Made by a program: the position numbers and the translations under genes. A stretch of DNA of 64,000 bases, taken from positions 62,001 through 126,000 of the forward strand of contig JAYWVB010000044.1 of NCBI GenBank assembly GCA_039881045.1. The letters are read 5' to 3'. Of this stretch, positions 46,878 through 59,098 are shown one piece after another (position 1 is the first letter of the stretch; each line of letters starts with the position of its first letter). The notes beneath the pieces are model-generated. The model worked only from the letters and a program-made list of their open reading frames with translations. It was not told the origin of the DNA and made no database searches. The stretch comes from Chaetomium olivaceum (Eukaryota; Ascomycota; Sordariomycetes; Sordariales; Chaetomiaceae).

Positions 46878-48634
46878 TTTCTTTCAATGGTGGGATTACT
46901 CAGGGACGTATATTGCTGATGCGAGGGAGTGGCGGAGTGGAGGACAGCTCAAGAAAGTGTGGGCGGGGAACATCAAGTTGACCGAGTCGTGTATGGGCCC
47001 GTTCTGGCGGCGAGGCCTGCGGGGGCGCAAACCGGTTGAATAAGGACAGGCGACCTAACTATTGGGTAATGAACCGTAACTCCGTCGCGTTCTGCCCTCG
47101 GGACGCCTGAGATAAGTTAACCGCCACAGGAACGCGCTTGAGCTGGTTGGGTTGGTCATAGAAAAGCACGGCGTTTAAGCGGGGAGGAAAGATGGGAGTC
47201 GTTTCAGAACACAAGGCTCCACCGGCTTCCAACACCTTACCCTTTCGTCCCTTGAGGTCACTGGCGAGACCCAGCAGGAAGGAACCCGGTTGGGAAGGGC
47301 CACGCTGCCCATTCATTGGCTGGTAACTCTTGGTAGGCGGCTCAAGACAGGACCAAAGATCACGCAGGTTATCTACGGCTCAAATCGCCACAAAAAGGCA
47401 TACGAATAGCCTGAGACACTTATTACGACATGCATTTGGATATCTTTCTTTGCGCTGGCGAAATGCATGTGAAAGGCACGGATACCTACCTCCCTCCCTG
47501 CCTATCAAAGTACCCGGGTCTCTGTTGACGAGGAAGCAGTTTGCCATGCGCAAGCGCCCGACATCACCACTTCAGTCATTTACGAAGTACAACCAACCCG
47601 ATGGTTCTCCGCCTCTCCACTGTGCCTTGCTGGGGACATACTAGAGAGGGAGGCAGTGCAGCCTTCTCACAAACAAGATTGGTGAGATGTGAGACCAAAA
47701 AACACCTAAGATTCTTAGATTCCCATCCCTGTGAGATAGGTTAGTCCGAGCGCTAGGGAAATCGAGCTCAGACGAATGCAAATTCCGGTGAAGAACGGAG
47801 GTGCAGACACCCACCTGCCAGCCCAACGCAAGAGCAAACACTCCATCGCATGGATGTTTCTTGGGATGAGAGTGAAGAGATCTGATGAATGGTCGACCGC
47901 CTGGGGTCCTGAGACCCTTGCCGCAGCTGCGGCTTGGCGGGGTGACCGACCCACAGTCAAGGCACAGCCAGACATCCTTGACAGCCAACACATGAGACCC
48001 GACGCTCTCACAGCCGCACCTTGGAACCAACTGCCCCAGAAAAAGAAGCCCAGCGCGAGGCAGTCTGTTACTGTGGCACTCGGTCAATCCTGTCATTCCT
48101 GTGCCTCATAGTGAGCCTCAACAGCAATTAGAAAGTCATTTATTCATGCCAGTCCGGTTCAAAGTTGCGCTCTCCACTCTCCCATTGCTTCCAGGTTCTC
48201 CCGTAAGCGGAAAGACTTCAGCAGATTGGCGGGGTTCTCAAAGAGTGCATCCAGGTTTACCCCTCGTCCAGCCCAATTGCTGCCAAGCCCCCTCTTCACC
48301 TGCTTCACAGCGCGTTCCGACCTGGGTCATCGACCTATCAACAGTTTCCCTGTCTGAAGCCTTTTGCGAACCCGTCAGCTTCGGTCCCAGGTTCCTCAGC
48401 CGCTTGTGCACTTCCGCTCCGCCCAGCCTCTGCCGACCTCTGCCCCTCCGCGAAATCTCCCCACCTGCAACACAGCCAGATAGCCAAGCCGCTGCCCTGA
48501 CCGACCCCGACAACGCATCGAACGACGGCACCGAGTAACCGTAAGCTTATACGCAAGCCCGAGCGTTGCACAGTCTAATACTTGATTCGATCCGACCGCT
48601 TCGAACTTGTTTGCTTTCTGCAAAGCTCGCAATC
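46878..48634. other. divergent intergenic region E2 / CaM kinase
   Basis: 1.76 kb without a supportable gene. Frames of up to 151 codons have no motifs. It contains the promoters of both divergent genes; the last part before 48635 is pyrimidine-rich and is probably the kinase leader. Confidence 0.5.
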
Positions 48635-50272
48635 ATGAGCTGTAAGTCACCCTCGATCCGTCAGGCGCTCGCGAGATTCGGTCTGTTTGTCTCCAGTCCC
48701 CTGGTCCCGGCGACGATCTCTACTACGGCCAGCCACATGCAACTATCTGCGCAGAAACTGACGGCGTTATCATGTAGTCTCGACCATGCTTAACCGCCTC
48801 CATGGGCAACCCGAAAGCTACGACAAGAAGTGCGCCTCTCCCCCACCCCTTTGGGGGGTTTTCCCCCGCACGCCCGTTAACACGTCGTGATTTTAGGGCG
48901 AAATATCGGTTTGGGCGCACCCTCGGTGCTGGCACATATGGCATCGTCAGGGAGGCGGAAGGTCCTGATGGCCGGGTCGCGATCAAGATCATTCTAAAGA
49001 AGGTTGTCCGGGGCAACGAGCGCATGGTTCTCGACGAACTGGACATGCTCCAGCGCCTCCAGCACCCGCACATTGTCAAGTTTGTGGACTGGTTCGAATC
49101 AAGAGTGGGTACCCGTTTACTCTTAAAACAAACTAAGCACAGATCGAAGCTGATACCTTCGCGTCTAGGACAAATACTACATCGTCACAGAGCTCGCGAC
49201 TGGTGGAGAGTTGTTCGACCGAATCTGCCAGCAGGGCAAGTTCACCGAAAAGGACGGTTCTCAGACCATTAAACAGGTTCTGGAAGCGGTCGATTACCTA
49301 CACCAGAACAATGTTGTCCATCGCGGTAAGTGGCATTGCGCAAACCTTGGATCATTGCTGTCCTAACGGTGCAATAGACCTCAAACCCGAAAACCTCCTC
49401 TACCTCACCAAGGACCTTGACTCAGATCTGGTTCTGGCCGATTTTGGAATTGCGAAAACGCTCGGCACCAAGGATGAGGTCCTAACAACCATGGCGGGGT
49501 CGTTTGGGTACGCGGCCCCCGAGGTCATGCTAAAGCAGGGTCACGGCAAACCCGTCGACATGTGGTCGCTGGGCATCATCACCTACACCTTGCTCTGCGG
49601 CTATCCCCCTTTCCGGTCCGAGAACCTCCAGGATCTCATCGATGAGTGCAGTGCCTGCCGCGTCGTGTTCCACGAACGGTATTGGAAGGACGTCAGCGAT
49701 GATGCCAAGGATTTTATCATGGGGCTGTTGCGATCGAAACCGGAGGAGCGCTGGTCGAGCGACGTGAGTCCCCCTTACACCTGAGTCTGCACATCCATTA
49801 CTGTAGCTAACATTTTCCTCAACAGCGCGCTCTCGCTCACCCGTGGCTGAGCGGCCACAGCGCCTCCGACCACAACTTGCTGCCCGAGATCCGTGCCTAC
49901 CTCACGCGTGCGCGGCTGCGGCGCGGTATCGAGATGGTCAAGCTCGCCAACCGCATCGAGGCTCTCAAAATCCAGGAGGAGGATCCCGAGAACTCGGATA
50001 TGCCCAAAGACGCCACGTTAGCAGCGGACCAATCGCGCCGATTTTCTTCATCTCGCGCTAACAACAATGATTCGGACAGTGGCTCTGCTGCCGTTCCCAA
50101 TGCTCCCGCCGCGGACTCGGCCAGCAGCGGCAGCAGCGAGGGCGGCAAACGTACGCTATCCAAGACCATCAAGGGCGCCATCTTCCGCGAGGTGGTCCTG
50201 GCCAAGGTGCGCGAGATGAAGGAGCAGGAGGAGACGCTCAAGGTGACGGAGGAGGCCTCGAAGACGATTTGA
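48635..50272 (+). CDS. Ca2+/calmodulin-dependent protein kinase (CaMK-1 type)
   Basis: Exons 48635-48641 (only 7 nt), 48778-48829, 48897-49104, 49169-49325, 49378-49763 and 49826-50272 give 418 residues, frame intact. The kinase phosphorylates Ser/Thr targets after calcium-calmodulin binding. The start reads MSFSTMLNRLHGQPESYDKK after splicing, matching the N-terminus of fungal CaMK-1 proteins. Present are the Gly-rich loop LGAGTYGIVREA, the Lys in VAIKIILKK, the catalytic VVHRDLKPENLL, DFGIAKTLG, the activation-loop TMAGSFGYAAPEV and WSLGIITYTLLCGYPPF. After the kinase domain the basic helical LRRGIEMVKLANRIEALK could be the autoinhibitory/calmodulin-binding segment. A Ser/Ala-rich region and a charged helical end follow. 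The five introns are 52-136 nt. Confidence 0.93.
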
Positions 50273-51492
50273 AGAGGGGGGACAACACCGCCGTAGCCTG
50301 AATACGGGCAGGGTATCAAAACACGGGGTGGCTTTGAAGGGCTGGGTTGATGTTCAAACGGACTGGGAGGGAATCTTTCGTCATACCCCCTGCTGAGTCT
50401 TGGACGAGGAGGGTTGCTTTCATCGCATGTGCTGATATCTCGAGGTTTATTCTGCGACCTGGGTTTCGTTTCGACGATTTTGGTTGCCAACCCGGTTAAT
50501 TTAGATGATTCGGTCTTCTCCAAGTGAAAGTAGCGAGTTGTCCAAGCATTACTTGCAGTTAGTGATGGTTGCGAGGGCAAATTAGCCTTTGAAGGGAGCG
50601 GAACCGAGATACTAATCTGCTGAACACTCCAGCATAAAACAGCATAAGACAACGGCATGCTTTCAGGTACCGGCTCTCCGCCTTGTCCTCGTGTGGTGAG
50701 TGTATTTCTAACCGGCTGCTCGGGTTAGCCATCAGTCAATGCTGAATGGCCGCTGCTACGTTATAGGAGTCATTGGTTACAGAATGTCGTCGGATGTCCA
50801 AGCTTGATTGCATGTAAGAACTTAATGCAAAACATAGTTGACCCAAATTGTTTCCGTAAGAGTTACATAACTTGGTTCCACACAAAGTGACGAGTAAGGT
50901 AGCTATAGTTATATTGGTTTGTACATACAACGCGAAGTGAACTTTCAATACGAAGTACCTTAGTTAATTTGTACATTTTATCTTCCACCGCCACAGCCAC
51001 CACACAATTTCCGCAGCTTCCGCTCCTCCCTTGTCAACACCCCCTTTTTTTGACAGTCCATCCTCAGCAGCAAACACGACCATGTCAGCCGACAACAACA
51101 GCCACAATACCAGAGCAAAGTCCACCCCATGGCCGTTTCCAGCCAACCGTCTATCGATCCCCCGACCCCCAAGCCCTTTTTGCACAAATCTGATACAGCC
51201 GACACCATTCTACACAACACCAACAAAACAATAGCCAGCATATACAAGCCAACAACAACAAGCACAACCAATCCCCCAACAACAAAATGCTCACACCCCC
51301 ACCACCGTAGACAGGTAGGCAGGGGGTAGTGTAGTGTAGTGTAGTAGATAACCCCCAATACGCCACCCGCAGCAACACCAAAATGCTTTTTCATAAACTC
51401 ATAAACAGCCTCCCACCACCACCCCGGCAGTAGAAATAACCACCACAAGACCCCCAAAAAGTAGTTTGACAGCTAGACCGGCCTAGTGTGTT
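50273..51492. other. convergent 3' intergenic region CaM kinase / 443-aa protein
   Basis: No gene supported. Contains a short GTAGT pentamer run at about 51328-51347 and A/C-rich low-complexity sequence around 51000-51300. Confidence 0.55.
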
Positions 51493-52824
51493 TTATGCCA
51501 TTTCGGCCAACACAGCCTCGCACAGCGCCTCATACGGCGAGGCATCGAACCGCCTGCGCTGCCAGCCGGTTTTGCGCAGGCGCTCGACCCGCGCCTGGCG
51601 GTCCTGGGCGCGCGCCTCGCTGCCCCTGGGCATCGGCGGCTTCTCTGTGATGGTGGTGTTGTTTGCGGTTGCGGGTGGTGGTGCCTTTACCGAGTAGCGG
51701 TTGTTGGGCGGCAAGCGTGTCTGTGTCTGCGTCTGTGTCTGGGCCTGGAGGAGCTGGTCGAGGCTGGTCGAGTGGCGGGCAAGCTGGGCGCGCAGGTGGG
51801 CGAGGTGCTCGCAGCAGCGGTCAACGGAGCGGGCGACGTGGTAGGCGGCCTTTTCGTCGTATTCGTCGTAGATATTGTTGTTGTTACTGTTGTTGTCCTC
51901 CTCCTCGCGCCTTTCTTCTTCTTCCTCCTGTTCGTGCTGCTCCATTATTGTTGGCAGGGGTAGTTCGATCTCTTGGAACTTGAAGGGCGAAGGCGCGGAC
52001 AGGTCTTCTGGTGGCGTTGGTGATGATATGCAGGAGTGGTAGAAGCCGTCGTCGAAGCCGAGAGTGGGTGAGTCTGGGCGAATGATGGGCTCCGAGGTGG
52101 GGATGTGGAGGGGTGCGCCTTGAGGAAGGGAGAAGGAGACCTTTTTGCTGTGACGAGGGGGGGATTTCGGGATTCGGTCATCCATAGAATAATCCGAGTC
52201 GGTCGGGGAGGATACGACAGTATCCGGGGTCCAGGCGCGCGAGCTGATGGAGCTCGAGGGTGAGTGGCAGCTCGAACCGCGCGATGAGCCGACGGAGCCG
52301 GGGCGGAATTTCCTGAGGACAGACTCCTCGGCGGCGTTGATGAGAACTGAGGCCCGTTCGAAGTGTGTGCGGGCTTGTTGAAGGAGGGTGGCCCGCAAGG
52401 GGGCTGTGGATGGCAGCGGACGGGCGCAAATTTCCAATGACGTCGCCGCGTAGAAGTGCAGATAGATTAGGTAGACCGGCTCAACCTGGGAGGTGTCCTT
52501 GATGCCCTCGAGAACCTCGATACATCGTGCTGAGCATGCGCGATATCTCTTGCCGAAGTACTTCCTCTTGACTTCGGCAATCGTTTTCCTCCATTCCGCC
52601 TTCGTGTACGGCAACACCGGAATCGCCGCTGGAGCGGGAAGTGACAAGCGTTTCGGCGGCTTTGGCCTCACTGCATACGTTGGTGTTGTTGGGCCCGTCG
52701 AAAAAGTGACGCCACCGGTCGATTGGCGTCTGAGAGATGGCTGGGAAGGGGGAGGGGCGATATAGCTTGTGCGTGATCCAGTGCGCGAGCCCGAGCCGAG
52801 CATCAGAGGTATGAGTCCGCCCAT
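51493..52824 (-). CDS. unrecognised 443-residue protein, largely disordered
   Basis: An intronless frame from ATG 52824 to the stop at 51493. The N-terminus is Ser/Pro/Gly-rich. A helical region at about residues 75-165 (KAEWRKTIAEVKRKYFGKRYRACSARCIEVL...EPVYLIYLHFYAATSLEI...ARTHFERASVLI) looks like a TPR-type helical repeat, with matching helix lengths. The centre is Ser/Pro-rich, then come a Glu-rich run with Asn repeats and a helix AAYHVARSVDRCCEHLAHLRAQLARH. A basic C-terminus ends FDASPYEALCEAVLAEMA. The clear start, ordered motif clusters and length support a real gene. Function unknown; a scaffold or regulatory role would be a guess. Confidence 0.8.
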   Translation of the reverse strand: MGGLIPLMLGSGSRTGSRTSYIAPPPSQPSLRRQSTGGVTFSTGPTTPTYAVRPKPPKRLSLPAPAAIPVLPYTKAEWRKTIAEVKRKYFGKRYRACSARCIEVLEGIKDTSQVEPVYLIYLHFYAATSLEICARPLPSTAPLRATLLQQARTHFERASVLINAAEESVLRKFRPGSVGSSRGSSCHSPSSSISSRAWTPDTVVSSPTDSDYSMDDRIPKSPPRHSKKVSFSLPQGAPLHIPTSEPIIRPDSPTLGFDDGFYHSCISSPTPPEDLSAPSPFKFQEIELPLPTIMEQHEQEEEEERREEEDNNSNNNNIYDEYDEKAAYHVARSVDRCCEHLAHLRAQLARHSTSLDQLLQAQTQTQTQTRLPPNNRYSVKAPPPATANNTTITEKPPMPRGSEARAQDRQARVERLRKTGWQRRRFDASPYEALCEAVLAEMA

Positions 52825-55078
52825 GGTTGCTGACTAGGTCGTTATCGGTCGACAATGGTCCCAGAACCCAAAACAGAGAGTTGAGGTTCTTCCCCAGAAA
52901 TCGTCAAGGAGCTGAGCGCTTGCTCTTGAACTGAAACCGGGCCGAGTCCACAACGTGTTGGTTCCCCCGCAGCTCGTACAGGCATGCGCCCTGCTGCTGG
53001 GCAAATGAGGCGATGGAGATGATCGCCCAATCCGGCAACCAGCGCAATTCGCCAACCGGAATTGGTGTGGATTCGACGGTGACACTCCGAGATGAGGCTG
53101 GTCCCAGCAGACTGGAAAGGAGACCCTAACCAACCTTCTTAGGAATAGGAAGGAAGTCGAACCACGTGTGAAGGGCACTTCGTGATCTTGGTAAGGCCCG
53201 TGGCTTAGATCGGCACCGGGACAACGTGATCGCCCTGGGCTTCAAAACGGGAGTTGCACACGACCCAAACTTGGAGATATTGGTTCTCGACTCGCAACCA
53301 ACATTAATTATTAGGCTGATCCGAATCAGCGTTTCCACGAGGTCTGGTTGGGATTGTCCACGCGGGAGAGAACGTTTGATAAATCCGCCGAAGCTTTCGA
53401 AGGGGGTGGCGAAACACGGTCCGGACGGAAAGACGGGAGGCGTGTTGTTGATGATGCCGTCAGGCGACGGCACAGCTCCGAATGGATGAACGAACGGATT
53501 TCAATGGCGAGCAGACGCTCCTCGGGATGGATGAGATGGAAAGGAGCGGACAAGTACAGCAGTTAACTGACTATGCTGGAGGCACAAGAACGACAACAAA
53601 CAAACAATAACTTGAACACAGATTCGCGGGCGTCGAAGGAGCGGACGAGCTACAAAAAGGGCACTCGGGTGCAAAAATTCAATCGCACAAACAAACCCCC
53701 CCCCCCACGAGATGTCTCATGGAAAAAGCCAGGATGGAAGGGGATGGCAACACTTGAATACACCTGCAGCCAGGAGGATCTTCCGTGCTTGCCCTCCTTT
53801 AGCTGCATGACGCCAGAGGCATTTTCGGCACGCTTTTCGCAGTGGCGTTGTGTGGGAGAGAAACGGCGCCGCAGCTCAGGGAAGCTCGGGTGGTACTGAT
53901 GGGCTTGTCCTGCGTCGGCGCACTAACGCAGGGACCGGGAGAGGGCTCGTGCTGCCGCTAGTGCCGCAGGGGCTCGAGCCTGGCGAGCCTGGGTCTTGGG
54001 TCATCGGGCTCCCTAGGCCCGAAAGGGGAAGATTTGGCTGTTCCCCTGAGTGGGCTAACCCCAAGGCGGGCTAGATCGGTTGGGGAAAGAAGCTGCTCAC
54101 AAAAAGCCATCGAGGTTCCCCCTTCGGTATCCGACGTCCTTCAACACCAATGGCTGCCGTGAGATGGCATCGCGGTATTATTTTGCATCCGGATGATGAA
54201 AGAGGTGCTTACCGGGGTCACGGCCTCTTATTTATGAACATTCGTTGTACGTACGCACGCCGTCTCACACATGAAAGTCATGCTTGGAAACCAGCGATAA
54301 AAAGACAGAAGAAGAAAAATACGATGATTGCCAATATTCCGATGTCTCACGCCAAAGCACTGACCAGCCGCGGACTGTTTTCCGTCCCAACCAACCTCCT
54401 CCATCCCCACCCCGTCCCCGAGTCCCCGGCAGGCATAACTAGTCCGACGGTGGCCCCGAGGCTTGCCCGGCGGAACCGACGCCATCTTCTCGAAAGCAAG
54501 CTAGAAAACTCGAGGATGAATCAAACACGCAATTTTCTTGCACACATACTAACTTGCATACACATGTACATGCTGTGTACTGTGTAATCTGTACAGAGAT
54601 TAAACATCGCACGCCAATTGTGTGCCCTGACAAACATCCATCGTCAGCAGGAGATCGACGACGCCACACGATCAACACACGATCATCGCTTTGAGCCACC
54701 AGCGCAGCATGGATGCACATCGAAGGCATCCCCACTTCGCTTCGACTCGCAGCACACGCTATGGTTAGGCTCGCCCGCATTGACCCTGCCAAGGAAAACG
54801 TGGTGCCGAGCGCAGGTGGTGTGCATGCCGTTGAGGAATGGACCACCAAAAACCTGAAGACAAGGAACGACCTGAAGGTAAGGGACAAGGTCGGAAAGAG
54901 GTGAGTGAAGAATCGTGGGACTCTATTGTTGACGAAGCCAGCTCTATGTTTTCCACGGAAACCACGCTATTCGCATTGTTTCGCCATGTTGTCCGGTAGC
55001 TCAAGATTTGGTTTTGAGGGCTTTCCAAGGCTTCGCGGGGACGGTCCTGACACCAATCCTACCGTGCCTGGGGGCACT
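52825..55078. other. 2.25-kb intergenic region
   Basis: No gene could be supported. The left part is the promoter of the 443-residue protein gene; the right part is 3' flank of the histidyl-tRNA synthetase gene. A C-run lies at about 53696-53706. Frames up to about 150 codons on either strand overlap and lack motifs. Confidence 0.5.
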
Positions 55079-57916
55079 CTACTGTGCAGTCTGAACCGCC
55101 TCTGCAGCGGCTTTGACCTCCTCGCCCTTGACTCCATCAACAACCTTCAGACCCTCAGCTTGCTGAATGATGCTGTCGAGCTCCTGCTTCCGCGTGAGCC
55201 GTGCTTGCACCTCCTCAACGAGGTTGTCGAGGCTGATTAACTCGCCCTCCTTTAACGGGTGGTCCTCAGGGAGACCCATCTCCTTGAGTTTTGCTTTCCC
55301 TTGCGCGAGTTCATCCTGTTGCCGGCGTTAGATGCTTGACGTACAAACAAACTGTAACCCAGCAAAACCTACCTCGCCCAGGATGAGGGCAAATGGCACC
55401 CCATTTGCTTCCGCGGCCTTGAACTGGTTTTGGAGCTTAGGCTTTACCTTGTAGAGGAATTCGGCCTATTCAATGTTAGTTCCTGTTCCACCTAGTGACC
55501 TTCGCCAGGGTACCGACCTTGATCCCCGCATCCCACAAACGGGCACAGATTTGACTCCGCTCCGTGAGCAGGCCGCTGAAGTCCTTGCCGCCACCGAACG
55601 CCATGACGAATACATCAACCTCGTTCCGTCTTTCCTTCTTCTTTTGAGAGGCCTGGGTGATGGAGAAGATGCGGTCAATTCCGAAGCTGATGCCAACACA
55701 CGGTACCTGCGTCTTCCCAGAAAACATGCCCACGAGGTTATCGTATCTATGCCGATATTAGTGCGAGTTACAAATCCGCCGTAGTGAGCCACTAACCTGC
55801 CACCAGCAGCAATAGAACCTAGAGCATGTCAGCGGTTATGTACAGGGGCGATGGATACAAAGAGCATACCTATCCCGAGGGTCGGGTCGTCGGAACGGTC
55901 CTCATCGGGATCGCCGGGCTTGCTACCCTTCTTTTTGGACGGCTTGTCCTGGGCGTCTCCTGGAGCGGGGACCGCAGGGGCAGAGCCTTCTGTTACGACC
56001 TCGTAAATGACACCTGTGTAGTAATCGAGACCTACACCATAGACGGTGAGCGCTCAGTGAGCATCACAGGCGGTGACTACCACGTTCTAGATAGCGCCAA
56101 CGTACCTCTCGCTAAAGACAGATCAAACGAGACGCTGTGTGCAGCGTTGAACGCCTCGAGGTAGGTAAAGAGCAAGTCCATGTCTGCAAAGCCCTGCTGC
56201 ATCGACGAGTTTTCTGCTAGGTCCTCATCTTGCTTCAGCTTCTCGATGAGGTCTCGTTGCCCCTTGAGCACCACATATTTCCCTACGGTCACGGTTAGCC
56301 AATCTCGACAAGCAAGGATTTCAACTACTCACCAATCTTGTCGGCGACTTCTGGTGCTAACCCCTTCTCTTCAACCATCTCCTTCCTGACATCGGCCCAG
56401 GGCATCTTGTCCAGTTTGTCCACGGCGGAAGAGATGGGGCGGATAAGGTTGTCGGGCACGCCGCAAACCTGGAAGAGGCCGTCGAGGATCTTCCGAGAGT
56501 TGAGCTTGATGGTATATTTCCCTTGCCAGCCGAGACCCTCGAAGACTTCGTTGATGATCCTGATCTGTTAACGGGTTAGAATGGCATTGAGAGGCGCCCT
56601 AGTACCGTTGTTGATGCAGATGAAAACTCAATTTGTGCTGGACATACAATTTCGGCATCTGGAATCATCGCATCGTAGACGCCCTACCATTTTGGTCAAT
56701 ATTCAGTTCAGCATGGAACCCATGGGGGGTCAGTGTGAAGGGGTGGTGTCTTACAGCAATATCAAAACTATTCAGGGGGTGGACAGATCGTTAACTCGAC
56801 GCCCAAGCCATGAATCGAGGAAGGGACGGTTTCAGGAGAAAGGTAGAGACACCACATACTCGCATTGATACTATTCCATTGTTAGTTTAAGACCCGACCC
56901 ATGTGCTAGAAAGGTGTATGCTGACGAATTCCCTCATGCGGCCCTTCTTCACCGCCGGCTGATCTCTGCGGTAGACTTTCGCAATGTGGTAACGCTTGAC
57001 CTGGGTGACGTCCTTGTTCATCGCCAAGTACCGGGCTAGGTGGTTGCTCAATATCACTGCCATAACTCAGTGGGGGATTCAGGGGCGTACCGAAAGGGAC
57101 GGTCAGGTCATATCGCAAGCTGCAGAGCTCGCCACCTTGGTCTGCCAAGTCATACTGTTCAATTGTGAGCATCGGGCTAAATCTCGAGCTTCCTATGAGT
57201 GAAGGGGATGAGGCTCACGATGAGTTTGCTGTCCTCGCCATATTTGCCTAGTTGCGCGTCGTGTCAGCAAGATATCGATCGGTGGTCGCGTGCGGTTCCC
57301 ATGTACCTGCAAGGATCTCTAGTCACTGTCAGCGGAACTGTTACCTATGAACAACAGGACCACAATGGGAGACACCAACCCTTTAGCTCGAACACGGGTG
57401 TGTCAATGGTGATGCCGCCGTGGCGCTCTTTCGTCCGTCAGCCTAGTCCCCGGCAAGAATCTGCCCGCCCGCACATACTGAAGACATCGGTGATGGTCTT
57501 GAAGATCTTTTCCCTAAGCACCATGTCCGGACCGGACCCTAGGCGTGCTATTAGAATCGTTCCGAGGGGAAGGCGGCGGTTTCCGGCGGCAACGTACAGT
57601 CTCGGGTGCCCTTGGGGGTTCTACATAGAATTGGCGGTTAGGCATGCGTCTTGGGATAATGGATCCAGGTTAGGGGAAGGACGACAGACTTGATCTCAAA
57701 CTTGGGTGCTTTCGGCGCCATGTTTCCTGTGGTGGCGGGGTTGGCGGGGTCGGGCTCCTGAAGTGACACCGGGGAAGATCGGAGGAAGGAGGGCGATGTC
57801 GAGAATTGCCGTGAAGATCCGAGATTGCAAGATGCTGTTGAGAGGGTTGCCAATGCCGCAGTCAATCCTCGTCGTGGTCGGGCAGACCGAATGGCGAGTA
57901 TCCACGTTCTCTGCAT
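55079..57916 (-). CDS. HTS1: Histidyl-tRNA synthetase, mitochondrial and cytosolic forms, 18 coding exons
   Basis: Exons (minus): 57916-57690, 57620-57598, 57538-57479, 57427-57380, 57318-57307, 57247-57219, 57154-57091, 57035-56926, 56870-56860, 56767-56755, 56683-56648, 56564-56333, 56282-56106, 56031-55870, 55818-55797, 55746-55518, 55465-55373 and 55315-55079. They sum to 1785 nt, 594 residues, with every phase consistent. The enzyme charges tRNA-His. Class II motifs are KTPKGTRDW, LADQGGELCSLRYDLTVPFARYLAMN (motif 2 follows in KRYHIAKVYRRDQPAVKKGRMREF) and ARGLDYYTGVIYEVV. GISFGIDRIFSI is motif 3, and the C-terminal anticodon domain includes VFVMAFGG. An Arg/Ser-rich presequence precedes an in-frame ATG at 57721 (MAPKAPKFEIK). 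A Lys/Asp-rich insert sits within the catalytic domain. Confidence 0.93.
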
Positions 57917-59098
57917 TCAAAATGTGGGTGGGAATCCGTGCCTCGCGCGGGGTGACTCAAGCTCCTGCCTCAAAAGTTGTATACTGGAGCCGGCAAAACC
58001 TCCACTGTGCAAGTGCTGCTGCATGCGGGTCAAGCTGCAAGGCTGAGTGAGACGAGGCTCAAATGCGGGACCAAAATTATTTGGTTTGGTCTTTTGGCAA
58101 CCAACACCAGAGCCTCTCCCTTCCCTGTAGAAAACCGCTTAGGTTGTCCGTTTTAGGAAAATGAAAGTACCTCGTCATTGGACCCACAGAGGCAAAGCCT
58201 GACAGGAATTCCGGTCGCGTCCCTTTGCTTTTTCGCCTCTCTTGCCTCCAAGTCAGACCAACTAGGACAACATCTCGGAAAGTGTTTTTTGTGGTTGAGA
58301 ACGCGATATCCCTTGACTATGATTCATCGTGAGACCTGGGATGTCTGGATCCGGTCCACCCACGCGCATGCATCGTATCGGTCGTGTTGGGCCGTGTCTG
58401 ACATCCCATGTGGCCCAGGCGATCCCTGTCAGACGCGCTTCTGCTTGGAACATCTCATATGACAGCCGGCGTTTACAATAACTAGGACTTTGCAAAGTTG
58501 CAAGACAACAGTTTGTGCACTTTGGGAAGTACCAAGTAAAACTAGGGGACGGTTTAAGCAGCCCATAACACACACAACGATAAGACTCTTTCAAGCATCC
58601 GTGACATAGTCTCTCCTGGTTTGGGGTCTCAACGTTGCAGGTATGTACCTGCCTACCTATTTCCGCATAGGGAGAGCAAAAGTCCTAAGTTGCATCGTAG
58701 GACCGACCCAGGCAGGAGCAGCCCAGATGGCAAATACAACCAGGAGTCCAGAGCAGGAATCTCTTGGCACCATTTAATCTCAACTTGGCATTCATCCCTT
58801 CTTTTTCTCCCAGGGCTCGGGCTTCGGACAACCGAGATCCCCGTTACAAGCCGTTCAGCCCTAAATACGCGGCTGTTCGTCGTCTGCCTGCCTGGAATTT
58901 CTAGGTCGTTCCATAGTTTAACTACTCGTGATCAATGGGTTGACAACCCCTCAGGCATCTGTCTTTGTTTCCCTGTTGTTTGCTTCTTTTTTAGACAAAC
59001 CAACCTTTTTTTCCTCTATTTTATTAAGTTCACTCCACACCTGTTATCACCCTAAACCTCCACCCGCATGGGCGTTGACAAAACGACCCGGCCTTAAC
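57917..59098. promoter_or_regulatory. shared divergent promoter region HTS1 / ABC transporter
   Basis: 1.18 kb between the two divergent starts without a supported gene. The frame of the ABC transporter is open upstream to an ATG at about 58928, but that would add a 57-residue, Phe/Leu-rich leader not expected for the family. The start at 59099 is therefore preferred. Confidence 0.5.
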
